From Carnobacterium_A sp047553015 (GTDB lineage Bacteria; Bacillota; Bacilli; Lactobacillales; Carnobacteriaceae), in NCBI RefSeq assembly GCF_047553015.1, contig NZ_CP180212.1, positions 2,170,001-2,234,000 on the forward strand: DNA of 64,000 nt. Reading direction: 5' to 3'. The notes under the pieces are model-generated. The model ran no database searches, was not told the DNA's origin, and saw nothing but the letters and a program-made list of their open reading frames with translations. This document shows, piece by piece, positions 26,860-36,619 of this stretch. Position 1 is the first letter of the stretch; every line of letters begins with the position of its first letter. The translations under genes and the position numbers were made by a program.

Positions 26860-28632
26860 CTATTTTTTTTTTAATACTGACTCCTCTTCCTCTTTAGTTT
26901 CTTTTGGCCCCTCTAATTCCTCGTCTCCATGATACCGAGCATATGGCAGAGTATTCCACGTCCGGTAGTCAATATCTTTTTTAGTTAGAGCTGATGGAAG
27001 ATCATTTAGAATTTGATAAGCTGCATCCAATTCTCGCTGTGTTTCTTCTTTATCCTGATACATAAATTCATCAGAAGCTACATCTGAAGCTAGTTCTGCT
27101 TTCTTTTTTAAATCTTGAATTAGAATTTCTTGTTGGCGTTTCATATTTAAATGTGCTTCTTCTATCCACGGAAATTGCATCTTTCTATTTGTATCAGCAG
27201 CATGGCTATATTCATCAAATACACCTTGATAGACACTGCTTGCATGATCACGCGCATTCATGTTCGCAAGTAACAAGTCTGAATTCGTTAAATCCTCGAT
27301 AGCGATTTTTTTATAACGCTTTGCTCCACCGATTCCAAAACGCTCGGTATAGTAGGGAAATACCTTACTTAGTGTTTTTCCCACTGGAGCCATCGCTTCG
27401 TAAGTTTCATCTAATCCTTTTGGTTGAACACCTTGGATAGCGATTCGGGCAGATTCAGGGCGAATAATTTCTTTTGGTGGCATGATTCCATGGCGTAAAA
27501 GTTCGCGAATACCTGTTCCAGAAATATTAATCCGGTAATTTTCATCATGCGGACAGGTTTGACTTGTGGCTGGATTATCACAACGTGTACAATAAAATAC
27601 TTCGTGGTAAAGGCGAATATCAATTCCCATCTCTTCAGGCGAATACTGATCGAAAATTGAATGACTAGCGTACTTATCATAGTAATCGCCAATTCCTGCA
27701 TGATCGCGTCCGATTAAGGCATGTGTGCACCCATAGTTTTTCATGATTAAGGCATGCAACACTGTTTCGCGAGGCCCTGCAAAAATATAGGTTACGCGAA
27801 GAGGAGATAGAATTGCACGTTCTTTGGGATAATAGGTTTCTAAAACACTTTTATAAGACATCACACGGTACTCATGACGTGTATATTCTCTCTTTGCCAT
27901 TTCGACAAGTGGCTGAATCAACAGTCCATCTACTTCTTCTAACGCATTTTTATGAATATACTCATGTCCACGATGCAACGGATTCGCTCCCGTAATAAAG
28001 CCAGCGACAGAACGAAAATTCTTCTCTTCGTAAAATGTATACCATGTGTCTTTTGGTTCCATACGAATATCTTCGAACGGTCCCCAATTAGCACGATTGA
28101 CTAACTGAATTGGCCCTCCAAGAGCAACATCGCCCATCCGACGATGAACAGCATCTACACCAGGATGATCACGGTCTGTCGTACCAAATAGGTGGAATGC
28201 ACGAAATTCTTTGTCGTAGTCAAAAATATCTTGTACCAAAAGTAACGCAATAACTGTATTCTGCTCATCTATTAAAGCTACTTCAGTATTTTCTTTTAAT
28301 GAACGAATCATCTCTTCATTTTGTTTTCCTTTCGGTGCGAAACTCAATGGTACAGGCCAAATTGTTCCATTTTCTAATCTGCCTTTCGTTAAGACTGATT
28401 TATAATCTTTCTCGTTCATGAATCCTTCGTTTGGAGACAAAACACCAATAGCAATCATTTCTACCGTGATGACAGCTTCTAAATCAATCATAATTCTTGG
28501 AAGTGATTCGGCTCTTTTCAGTGCCTCTTGTCTTTCTTCTCCTACGAGAACTCGATCAACTAGCTTTCCTCCGTGTGGTTTTTGCGGATAGTTACTAAAA
28601 TTTAAATAACCTGATTTTTCTTTATGAGCCAC
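26860..28632 (-). CDS. ATP-sulfurylase-like nucleotidyltransferase with altered active site and C-terminal extension
   Basis: Residues 1-400 align by eye with sulfate adenylyltransferase: an N-terminal PUA-like part, then a nucleotidyltransferase fold with NPLHRGHE (217-224, HxGH), GRDHAGIGDYY (308-318), a zinc-type CTRC...CPHDE (348-364) and the closing SGTGIRELLRHGIMPP. However, the sulfate-binding QTRN of known enzymes is TGAN here (214-217; Gln to Thr, Arg to Ala) and the usual HPLVG is QPLVE. Residues 400-590 form an extension without P-loop, so it is not an APS kinase. It is a single gene with no sulfur-assimilation neighbour. GTG start after GGGGGGT. It may use a substrate other than sulfate; the function is open. 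Confidence 0.8.
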   Translation of the reverse strand: MAHKEKSGYLNFSNYPQKPHGGKLVDRVLVGEERQEALKRAESLPRIMIDLEAVITVEMIAIGVLSPNEGFMNEKDYKSVLTKGRLENGTIWPVPLSFAPKGKQNEEMIRSLKENTEVALIDEQNTVIALLLVQDIFDYDKEFRAFHLFGTTDRDHPGVDAVHRRMGDVALGGPIQLVNRANWGPFEDIRMEPKDTWYTFYEEKNFRSVAGFITGANPLHRGHEYIHKNALEEVDGLLIQPLVEMAKREYTRHEYRVMSYKSVLETYYPKERAILSPLRVTYIFAGPRETVLHALIMKNYGCTHALIGRDHAGIGDYYDKYASHSIFDQYSPEEMGIDIRLYHEVFYCTRCDNPATSQTCPHDENYRINISGTGIRELLRHGIMPPKEIIRPESARIAIQGVQPKGLDETYEAMAPVGKTLSKVFPYYTERFGIGGAKRYKKIAIEDLTNSDLLLANMNARDHASSVYQGVFDEYSHAADTNRKMQFPWIEEAHLNMKRQQEILIQDLKKKAELASDVASDEFMYQDKEETQRELDAAYQILNDLPSALTKKDIDYRTWNTLPYARYHGDEELEGPKETKEEEESVLKKK

Positions 28633-28904
28633 TTGTAGGACCCCCCAATCTTTTTTTATATTTCATCAAAAATTGTTTTGTTCTTTATTTTATAAAAGGA
28701 TAAAAAAGAATTCCGCTCTTCTAGTTTCCTACCTCGTAAAATTTTGTACATTCTCATTATATAAACGTCTTTTGAAAACCCTTTCTTTTTAGAATTAGTA
28801 GATTCATCTTCATCGAAAGAATCATTTATGTCAAGAAAAAATGCAGCACTTAGTTAATATTAAACGAATCTTAATAACTTAATGTTCGTCTTTTCTTTCT
28901 CAAA
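28633..28904. other. Non-coding spacer upstream of the ATP-sulfurylase-like gene
   Basis: This AT-rich gap holds the GGGGGGT ribosome-binding site of the downstream gene and a TATAAT (minus strand, around 28762) without a clear -35. I saw no riboswitch, T-box or coding sequence. Confidence 0.5.
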
Positions 28905-28952
28905 ATAAAAAAAGCAGTCCAACTGATTCTAAGAATCAATCGAACTGCTTTA
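28905..28952 (-). terminator. Terminator of the rpoB-rpoC operon
   Basis: A 19-bp imperfect stem (three mismatches or wobble pairs), tip GATTC-TAA-GAATC, base AAAGCAGT/ACTGCTTT, is followed on the minus strand by seven T. It lies 30 bases after the rpoC stop. Confidence 0.9.
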
Positions 28953-28980
28953 CCTTATGATTTAATTTACTTCACCTTAA

Positions 28981-31900
28981 TTAGTCATTAATGCTGTAAA
29001 CATTTTCGCTTACAACGCCAACACCTTTAGGTTCCATTTTACGGTATTTAGCCATTCCAGTACCAGCTGGAATAATTTTACCGATGATAACATTTTCTTT
29101 CAATCCTAGTAACGGATCACGCTTGCCGCGGATTGCAGCATCTGTTAGAACACGAGTCGTTTCTTGGAATGATGCAGCAGATAAGAAACTATTTGTTTCT
29201 AATGATGCTTTTGTAATTCCTAATAAGACTGGACGAGCTGTAGCTGGTACGCCACCGGCCATTAACGTCTTATTGTTTTCTTCTGTAAAGTCATGAATAT
29301 CAATTAAAGTACCTGGTAAAACATCCGTTTCACCTGGATCCATGATACGAACTTTACGCAACATTTGACGAACCATTACTTCGATATGCTTATCTCCGAT
29401 TTCTACCCCTTGCATACGGTATACTTTCTGAACTTGGCCTAACAAGTAATTTTCAACAGATAGAACATCACTTACGCTTAATAACTGTTTAGGATCAATT
29501 GATCCTTCAATTAAGCGAGTACCACGTTCAATTATGTCTCCTTCAGCAACTTTCATGCGTGAAATAAACGGAACTTGATAGCTACGTGTATCTGTTTCAC
29601 CCTTAATCGTTACTTCTTTAGTACGATCTGCAGGATTTTCATCGATTGAGATAACTTCTCCTGTTACTTCTGTAATGACAGATTGTCCTTTAGGATGACG
29701 AGCTTCAAATATCTCTTGGATACGAGGTAGCCCTTGAGTAATATCATCCCCAGCAACTCCACCTGTATGGAATGTACGCATTGTCAATTGAGTTCCTGGC
29801 TCACCAATTGATTGAGCAGCGATTGTTCCAACTGCTTCACCAACTTCAACTTCAGAACCAGTCGCTAGGTTACGACCATAACAGTACTTACATACACCGT
29901 GTTTCGTATTACATGTGAAGACTGAACGAATCGTAATTGATTTAATACCGGCATCAATGATTTGTTTAGCAATATCTTCTGTGATAATCTCATTACTCTT
30001 AATGATAACTGTTCCATCATTAGGGTTAACAACTGCTTTACGAGTGTAACGACCTAATAAACGCTCCTCAAGAGGTTCAATAACTTCATTGCCATCTTTA
30101 ATTGCCATGATTTCAAGTCCACTATCTGTTCCACAATCTGTTTCACGAATGATAACATCTTGCGCTACATCTACTAAACGACGAGTCAAGTAACCTGAGT
30201 CAGCTGTTTTCAGAGCCGTATCAGTCATTCCTTTACGAGCTCCATGGGTAGAAATAAACATTTCTAAGACAGAAAGACCTTCACGGAAGTTAGATGTGAT
30301 AGGTAACTCCATGATTTGACCATTCGGTGCAGCCATTAATCCACGCATACCAGCAAGCTGAGTAAAGTTGGAAATGTTACCACGGGCACCAGAGTCACTC
30401 ATCATAAAGATTGGGTTACGGTCATCCAGACTTTCCATCAGTCTGACTTGGATACGATCTTTTGTAGCATTCCAAACAGCGATAACACGTTCATAACGCT
30501 CTTCATCCGTGATTAAACCACGACGGAATTGTTTTGTTATGTTATCTACTTGACCATGAGCTTCCTCTAATATCTGTTGTTTTTCTTCTAAAACAACAAT
30601 ATCAGAGATACCAACAGTGATTCCAGCAATTGTAGAATACTTGTATCCTAAGTCTTTCATTTTATCTAACATTTTTGACGTTTCAGCAATTTTAAATCGC
30701 TTGAAGACTTCAGCAATGATATTACCTAGATTTTTTTTCTTAAATGGTTTGACTAGTTCCTGCTCTTTAATGTGAGCTGGAATATCTGTACCCATTTCAA
30801 CAAAATAATTGTCTGGTGTTGCAACTTCAAGGTTGCTTTGTGTTGGCTCATTCAAATATGGGAATTCATTTGGCATGATTTCGTTAAAAATTAATTTACC
30901 AACTGTTGTAATTAACATTTTATCTTTTTGCCATTCAGTAAATGGTTTACCTGGAATATCAATTGAACGAATACCAACGCGTGAATGTAAATGTACATAG
31001 CCACTTTGGTAAGCGATTAAAGCTTCATTTAAACTACTAAATGTCATGCCTTCGCCTTCGCGTTCTTCTTCTTCCATTGTTAAATAATAGTTACCTAGAA
31101 CCATATCTTGTGATGGAGTAACAACTGGTTTACCATCTTTAGGATTCAAGATGTTATGAGCAGCTAGCATCAACATACGTGCTTCGGCTTGCGCTTCGTC
31201 ACTTAATGGTACGTGGACAGCCATTTGGTCACCATCAAAATCGGCATTATACGCTTCACAAACTAATGGGTGAAGACGAATTGCTTTACCTTCTACTAAG
31301 ATAGGTTCAAATGCCTGAATACCTAATCTATGCAGTGTCGGTGCTCGGTTTAATAGTACTGGATGCTCACGGATAACTTCTTCTAAAACAGGCCAGATAG
31401 CGTCATCTTGACGATCAATTTTGCGTTTAGCATTCTTAATATTGCTAGCAATATCACGAGCAACTAATTCACGCATAACAAATGGTTTGAATAATTCAAT
31501 AGCCATTTGTTTTGGCAAGCCACATTGATACATTTTCAAAGTTGGACCAACTACGATAACGGAACGACCAGAATAGTCAACACGTTTTCCTAGTAAGTTT
31601 TGACGGAAACGTCCTTGTTTCCCTTTTAACATGTGAGACAACGATTTTAAAGGACGATTTCCTGGGCCAGTAACAGGGCGACCACGACGACCATTATCAA
31701 TCAAAGCATCAACGGCTTCTTGTAACATCCGTTTTTCATTTTGAACAATAATATTTGGAGCCATTAAGTCTAATAGACGTTTTAAACGGTTATTACGGTT
31801 AATAACGCGACGATACAAGTCATTTAAGTCACTTGTTGCGAAACGGCCACCTTCTAATTGAACCATCGGGCGGATTTCTGGAGGAATAATTGGAATAACA

Positions 31901-32586
31901 TCCATAACCATCCATGATGGTTGATTTCCTGAATTACGGAATGCTTCTAGAATGTCCAAGCGACGAATAGCACGTGTTCGTTTTTGTCCTTGAGCTGTTT
32001 TTAGTTCTTCTTTTAGCTCGCCAACTTCTTTTTCTACGTTTACGTCATCTAATAACTGCTTGATTGCTTCTGCTCCCATTGCAGCTTGGAATTCGTTTCC
32101 GTATTGTTCACGGCGTTCACGGTATTCTCTTTCAGTCAATAACTGTTTTCTTTCCATTGGAGTGTTTCCAGGTTCAGTAACCACGTAAGAAGCAAAATAA
32201 ATGACTTCTTCAAGTGCACGTGGGCTCATGTCTAAGACAAGTCCCATTCGACTTGGAATTCCCTTGAAATACCAGATATGAGTAACTGGTGCTGCTAGTT
32301 CAATGTGTCCCATACGCTCACGACGTACTTTAGAACGAGTAACTTCAACGCCACAGCGATCACAAACAATCCCTTTGTAGCGAATCCGTTTGTACTTTCC
32401 ACAAGCACATTCCCAGTCCTTTGAAGGTCCAAAAATACGTTCGCAAAATAGTCCATCACGTTCAGGTTTTAATGTACGATAGTTAATGGTTTCTGGTTTT
32501 TTTACTTCTCCATAAGACCAACTGCGGATCTTATCTGGAGAGGCCAAGCCTATTTGCATACTATTAAAATTATTAACGTCTATCAA
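28981..32586 (-). CDS. rpoC: RNA polymerase beta' subunit
   Basis: Beta' holds the catalytic centre. The N-terminal zinc site CACGKYKRIRYKGIVCDRCG (about 60-80), the catalytic NADFDGDQM (about 447-455) and the second zinc cluster CNTKHGVCKYC are present. Length 1201. The start is TTG (MIDVNNFNSMQIGLASPDKI), preceded by GGGAGGT, as in Bacillus. A 150-base gap with a long hairpin separates it from rpoB. Confidence 0.98.
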   Translation of the reverse strand: MIDVNNFNSMQIGLASPDKIRSWSYGEVKKPETINYRTLKPERDGLFCERIFGPSKDWECACGKYKRIRYKGIVCDRCGVEVTRSKVRRERMGHIELAAPVTHIWYFKGIPSRMGLVLDMSPRALEEVIYFASYVVTEPGNTPMERKQLLTEREYRERREQYGNEFQAAMGAEAIKQLLDDVNVEKEVGELKEELKTAQGQKRTRAIRRLDILEAFRNSGNQPSWMVMDVIPIIPPEIRPMVQLEGGRFATSDLNDLYRRVINRNNRLKRLLDLMAPNIIVQNEKRMLQEAVDALIDNGRRGRPVTGPGNRPLKSLSHMLKGKQGRFRQNLLGKRVDYSGRSVIVVGPTLKMYQCGLPKQMAIELFKPFVMRELVARDIASNIKNAKRKIDRQDDAIWPVLEEVIREHPVLLNRAPTLHRLGIQAFEPILVEGKAIRLHPLVCEAYNADFDGDQMAVHVPLSDEAQAEARMLMLAAHNILNPKDGKPVVTPSQDMVLGNYYLTMEEEEREGEGMTFSSLNEALIAYQSGYVHLHSRVGIRSIDIPGKPFTEWQKDKMLITTVGKLIFNEIMPNEFPYLNEPTQSNLEVATPDNYFVEMGTDIPAHIKEQELVKPFKKKNLGNIIAEVFKRFKIAETSKMLDKMKDLGYKYSTIAGITVGISDIVVLEEKQQILEEAHGQVDNITKQFRRGLITDEERYERVIAVWNATKDRIQVRLMESLDDRNPIFMMSDSGARGNISNFTQLAGMRGLMAAPNGQIMELPITSNFREGLSVLEMFISTHGARKGMTDTALKTADSGYLTRRLVDVAQDVIIRETDCGTDSGLEIMAIKDGNEVIEPLEERLLGRYTRKAVVNPNDGTVIIKSNEIITEDIAKQIIDAGIKSITIRSVFTCNTKHGVCKYCYGRNLATGSEVEVGEAVGTIAAQSIGEPGTQLTMRTFHTGGVAGDDITQGLPRIQEIFEARHPKGQSVITEVTGEVISIDENPADRTKEVTIKGETDTRSYQVPFISRMKVAEGDIIERGTRLIEGSIDPKQLLSVSDVLSVENYLLGQVQKVYRMQGVEIGDKHIEVMVRQMLRKVRIMDPGETDVLPGTLIDIHDFTEENNKTLMAGGVPATARPVLLGITKASLETNSFLSAASFQETTRVLTDAAIRGKRDPLLGLKENVIIGKIIPAGTGMAKYRKMEPKGVGVVSENVYSIND

Positions 32587-32658
32587 GGGGCCTACCTCCC
32601 TTTATTTTTTTCGAGCTGCCCTATCTTGCTCTCTTTTTTCTGATTCTTTTTAAATACA

Positions 32659-32731
32659 CTTTGCACTCTAGTTCTTTAGAGAAATAAAAAATTATCTTTT
32701 CATTTCTCTAAAGAATTGGATAGAGCACAAG
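32659..32731 (-). repeat. Long imperfect hairpin between rpoB and rpoC
   Basis: ATTTCTCTAAAGAA (32702-32715) pairs with TTCTTTAGAGAAAT (32672-32685), and the stem continues outward through TAGAG/CTCTA and GCAC/GTGC, about 25 pairs in all. No T tract follows on the minus strand, so it looks like an RNA processing or stability element rather than a terminator. Confidence 0.6.
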
Positions 32732-32736
32732 GCATC

Positions 32737-35700
32737 TTAGTCTTTTAGTCGTTCTTGTTCAGCTGCGTCTGCACGAACTTTTTCTTGTTCTTCAGCATAT
32801 TTACTTAAAGCATCAATGTTTACAATATCATCGTCATCATCCATGTCACGTAGTTCGATTTCCTCGTCATCAGCATTTAATACTTTCATATCTAATCCTA
32901 ATGCTTGTAATTCTTTAACTAGTACGCGGAATGATTCAGGAACTCCTGGTTTAGGAATTGGTTCACCTTTAACGATAGCTTCATAAGTCTTCACACGACC
33001 AACAACATCATCCGATTTGTAGGTAAGGATTTCTTGTAACGTATAAGCTGCCCCATATGCTTCAAGTGCCCAAACTTCCATCTCACCAAAACGTTGTCCA
33101 CCAAATTGAGCTTTACCACCCAATGGTTGTTGTGTAACTAAAGAGTAAGGTCCAGTTGAACGTGCGTGTAATTTATCGTCAACCATGTGGGCTAACTTAA
33201 TCATGTACATCACACCAACAGAAATACGATTATCAAATGGTTGTCCTGTTCTTCCATCATATAAAACAGTCTTAGCATCTGCAGCCATTCCTGCTTCTTT
33301 AACCGTTTCCCAGACATCTGAATCGTTTGCTCCATCGAATACTGGCGTAGCAATATGGATACCCAATTGACGAGCAGCCATACCGATGTGTAACTCTAAT
33401 ACTTGTCCAATATTCATCCGTGAAGGAACTCCTAATGGATTCAGCATGATATCTACTGGTGTTCCATCAGGCATAAATGGCATATCTTCTTCTGGCATGA
33501 TTAAAGAGACAACCCCTTTATTACCATGACGTCCAGCCATTTTATCCCCTTCATTAATTTTACGTTTTTGAACAATGTACACACGAGCAAGCATATTTAC
33601 TCCTGGAGATAATTCGTCGCCAGCTTCACGTGTAAAGATTTTCACATCATGAACCGTTCCGCCTCCACCATGTGGTACACGTAAAGAAGTATCACGTACT
33701 TCACGAGCTTTTTCTCCAAAAATAGCATGCAATAAGCGTTCTTCAGCAGAAAGTTCAGTTACTCCCTTAGGTGTTACTTTACCAACTAATAAATCGCCAT
33801 CACGTACTTCAGCACCAATACGAATGATACCCATTTCATCTAAATCTTTTAATGCATCTTCTCCGACGTTTGGAATTTCACGGGTGATTTCTTCAGGTCC
33901 AAGTTTTGTATCACGAGCTTCTGATTCATATTCTTCAATATGGATCGAAGTGTATACATCATCTTTAACTAAACGTTCACTCATGATAATCGCATCTTCA
34001 TAGTTGTATCCTTCCCAAGTCATGAAGGCTACTAATGGGTTTTGACCTAATGCCATTTCCCCATTTTCCATTGAAGAACCGTCTGCTAAAATTTCGCCTT
34101 TATCTGCGCGATCGCCTTTAGCAACAATTGGACGTTGATTGTAACAAGTTCCAGCATTTGAACGACGGAATTTTGTAACAGCGTACTTATCTAGTGCACC
34201 ATTGCTTTGACGGATACGAATCTCTTTAGCATCAACATATTCAACTATTCCATCATTTTGACAGATAATTGCAGCACCTGAGTCTTTTGCAGCTACGTAT
34301 TCCATACCTGTTCCAACTAAAGGAGCTTGCGGATTAACCAAAGGAACCGCTTGACGTTGCATGTTGGCTCCCATTAAAGCACGGTTACTATCATCATTTT
34401 CCAAGAAAGGAATACAAGCTGTCGCAACAGCAACTACTTGTTTTGGTGATACGTCCATATAGTCCACTCGGCTAATAGGAACTTCCAAGTTTTCTTCAAC
34501 ATAACGAGCAAGAACATTTTCATTCGCAAATGTGCCATCATCATTTAATTTTGCATTTGCTTGAGCTACTACATAAGCATCTTCTTCATCAGCTGTTAAA
34601 TAATCAATTTGATTGGTTACTTTACCTGTTTCGCGGTCTACACGACGATAAGGTGTTTCAATAAAACCAAATTTATTTATTTTAGCATAACTTGATAAAC
34701 TGTTAATCAATCCAATATTTGGTCCCTCAGGCGTTTCGATTGGACACATACGGCCATAATGCGAGTAATGTACGTCTCGAACTTCATAACCGGCACGGTC
34801 TCTGGTCAAACCACCGGGTCCTAGGGCTGATAAACGACGTTTGTGTGTTAACTCGCCTAAAGGATTGGTTTGGTCCATGAATTGTGACAATTGAGAAGAA
34901 CCGAAGAACTCTTTAATTGCTGCAACGACTGGACGAATATTAATTAATTGTTGTGGTGTAACAGTTGCCATATCTTGAATAGACATTCTTTCACGAACCA
35001 CACGCTCCATACGAGACAAACCAATACGGTATTGATTTTGTAATAATTCACCAACTGAACGAATACGACGGTTACCTAAATGGTCAATATCATCTACGTG
35101 ACCGATTCCTTCTTGTAAATTAAAGAAGTAGTTCATTGAGGCAATGATATCAGCAGGTGTGGCATTTTTTATCTCTGTTGAAATCACGCTATTTCCAATA
35201 ACATTCACTACACGCTCAGGATCTTTTGGAGAGATTACTTTTACAACTTGTAATAAAATAGGCTCTTTTACTACTGCATCTTCTGATGGGTAGTAAGTTA
35301 CGCTGTTTAAACCAGCATCAAGATAAGGATCTAAAATATCCATATGATCACGATCTAAAAGTGTACCTTGTTCCATTATGATTTCACCAGTTTCTGGATC
35401 AATCAGCGTTTCAGCCAATGTCAAATTGAATAGACGTGTCTTTAAGTTTAACTTCTTGTTTACTTTGTAACGACCTACATTAGCTAAATCGTAGCGTTTT
35501 GGATCAAAGAAACGAGCAGTTAATAGGCTTCTTGAGCTATCAGCTGTTTTAGGTTCACCTGGACGTAGACGCTCATAGACATCTTTCAAGGCTTCTTCTG
35601 TACGTGAGTCACTTGCATTTTTGTGCAGATCTTTTTCTATTGTTAAACGAAGACTCTCGTTAGCACCAAAGATTTCAAGAATTTGATCATCTGAACCAAA

Positions 35701-36300
35701 TCCTAATGCACGAACTAGAACAGATAAAGGAATTTTACGCGTACGGTCAATGCGGACATAAGAAATATCTTTTGCATCTGTTTCATACTCTAACCATGCT
35801 CCACGGTTTGGAATCAAAGTTGTTCCAAAATTTTCTTTACCATTCTTATCTAATTTACTATTAAAGTAAACACCTGGTGAACGAACCAATTGAGAAACAA
35901 TGACTCGTTCAGCTCCGTTGATAACAAAAGTACCCATATCTGTCATCAGTGGGAAGTCGCCAAAGAAAACTTCTTGATCTTTAACTTCTCCTGTCACTTT
36001 ATTAATTAAACGTAACTTTACATAAATAGGCGCTGAGTAATTAGCATCATGAGAACGAGCTTCTTCAACTGTATATTTTGACTCTTGTAATTGATAGTCC
36101 AAGAACTCTAATGAAAGGTTTCCTGCGAAGTCTTCTATCGGAGAAATGTCTTTAAACATCTCGCGTAAGCCTTCGTCTAAGAACCATTGGTAGGAATTGG
36201 TTTGAATTTCAATCAAATTTGGAAGTTCTAAAACTTCGCTGATTCGCGCAAAACTTTTACGTGTACGGTGTTTTCCGTAATTTACTAAGTGGCCTGCCAA
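32737..36300 (-). CDS. rpoB: RNA polymerase beta subunit
   Basis: Beta forms one jaw of the enzyme and the rifampicin pocket. The rifampicin region SSQLSQFMDQTNPLGELTHK and the following RRLSALGPGG look wild-type. C-terminal GMAARQLGIHIATP and KSDDVVGRVKTYEAIVKG are typical. I choose the TTG at 36300 (reading MAGHLVNYGKHRTRKSF): AAGGGG is well placed before it, while the upstream GTG at 36309 abuts that site. Length 1187. Confidence 0.97.
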   Translation of the reverse strand: MAGHLVNYGKHRTRKSFARISEVLELPNLIEIQTNSYQWFLDEGLREMFKDISPIEDFAGNLSLEFLDYQLQESKYTVEEARSHDANYSAPIYVKLRLINKVTGEVKDQEVFFGDFPLMTDMGTFVINGAERVIVSQLVRSPGVYFNSKLDKNGKENFGTTLIPNRGAWLEYETDAKDISYVRIDRTRKIPLSVLVRALGFGSDDQILEIFGANESLRLTIEKDLHKNASDSRTEEALKDVYERLRPGEPKTADSSRSLLTARFFDPKRYDLANVGRYKVNKKLNLKTRLFNLTLAETLIDPETGEIIMEQGTLLDRDHMDILDPYLDAGLNSVTYYPSEDAVVKEPILLQVVKVISPKDPERVVNVIGNSVISTEIKNATPADIIASMNYFFNLQEGIGHVDDIDHLGNRRIRSVGELLQNQYRIGLSRMERVVRERMSIQDMATVTPQQLINIRPVVAAIKEFFGSSQLSQFMDQTNPLGELTHKRRLSALGPGGLTRDRAGYEVRDVHYSHYGRMCPIETPEGPNIGLINSLSSYAKINKFGFIETPYRRVDRETGKVTNQIDYLTADEEDAYVVAQANAKLNDDGTFANENVLARYVEENLEVPISRVDYMDVSPKQVVAVATACIPFLENDDSNRALMGANMQRQAVPLVNPQAPLVGTGMEYVAAKDSGAAIICQNDGIVEYVDAKEIRIRQSNGALDKYAVTKFRRSNAGTCYNQRPIVAKGDRADKGEILADGSSMENGEMALGQNPLVAFMTWEGYNYEDAIIMSERLVKDDVYTSIHIEEYESEARDTKLGPEEITREIPNVGEDALKDLDEMGIIRIGAEVRDGDLLVGKVTPKGVTELSAEERLLHAIFGEKAREVRDTSLRVPHGGGGTVHDVKIFTREAGDELSPGVNMLARVYIVQKRKINEGDKMAGRHGNKGVVSLIMPEEDMPFMPDGTPVDIMLNPLGVPSRMNIGQVLELHIGMAARQLGIHIATPVFDGANDSDVWETVKEAGMAADAKTVLYDGRTGQPFDNRISVGVMYMIKLAHMVDDKLHARSTGPYSLVTQQPLGGKAQFGGQRFGEMEVWALEAYGAAYTLQEILTYKSDDVVGRVKTYEAIVKGEPIPKPGVPESFRVLVKELQALGLDMKVLNADDEEIELRDMDDDDDIVNIDALSKYAEEQEKVRADAAEQERLKD

Positions 36301-36554
36301 CCTATTCACCCCTTAAAATTGTTTTGAATGTGCTTTTTAGAAAATCAAAATTAGTTCCTTTACTTATATTACATTTAAATGTCAAATATTAACATTACGT
36401 AACATCGTGTAAATTAACCTATTTTTTGACAAAAAAAAACCAAAAGAGTCGTGAACTTTAAAATAAAAATCACATTTTCTTTTGTTTTCGTTAAAAAGCG
36501 TGTTCTGGACAATATTTCAGAACACTCTTATTCTAATCTACACACTGATTGCAT
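36301..36554 (-). promoter_or_regulatory. Long rpoB leader with terminator-like hairpin
   Basis: About 250 transcribed bases precede rpoB. Between 36525 and 36500 GTGTTCTG pairs with CAGAACAC, followed by GC then five U, a classical attenuator shape. Lactobacillales carry a conserved Lacto-rpoB RNA motif at this position; the leader is a likely member, but I could not check the consensus. Confidence 0.55.
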
Positions 36555-36560
36555 TAGATT

Positions 36561-36589
36561 ATTATACATCAAATAAATCAAACGGTCAA
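36561..36589 (-). promoter_or_regulatory. Promoter of rpoB-rpoC
   Basis: TTGACC (36589-36584), 17 bases, TATAAT (36566-36561) on the minus strand. Confidence 0.85.
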
Positions 36590-36619
36590 GACGAAATTAA
36601 AATCGCCTCATTCTCTAGT

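Noticed and set aside
26860..28632. Bifunctional ATP sulfurylase/APS kinase
   Set aside because: The C-terminal extension has no GxxxxGK(S/T) P-loop or other APS kinase motif.
32659..32731. Intrinsic terminator between rpoB and rpoC
   Set aside because: The stem is strong but no T run follows, and rpoC must be co-expressed with rpoB.
34820..34960. Rifampicin-resistance change in rpoB
   Set aside because: The resistance-determining region reads as the usual sensitive sequence by eye.
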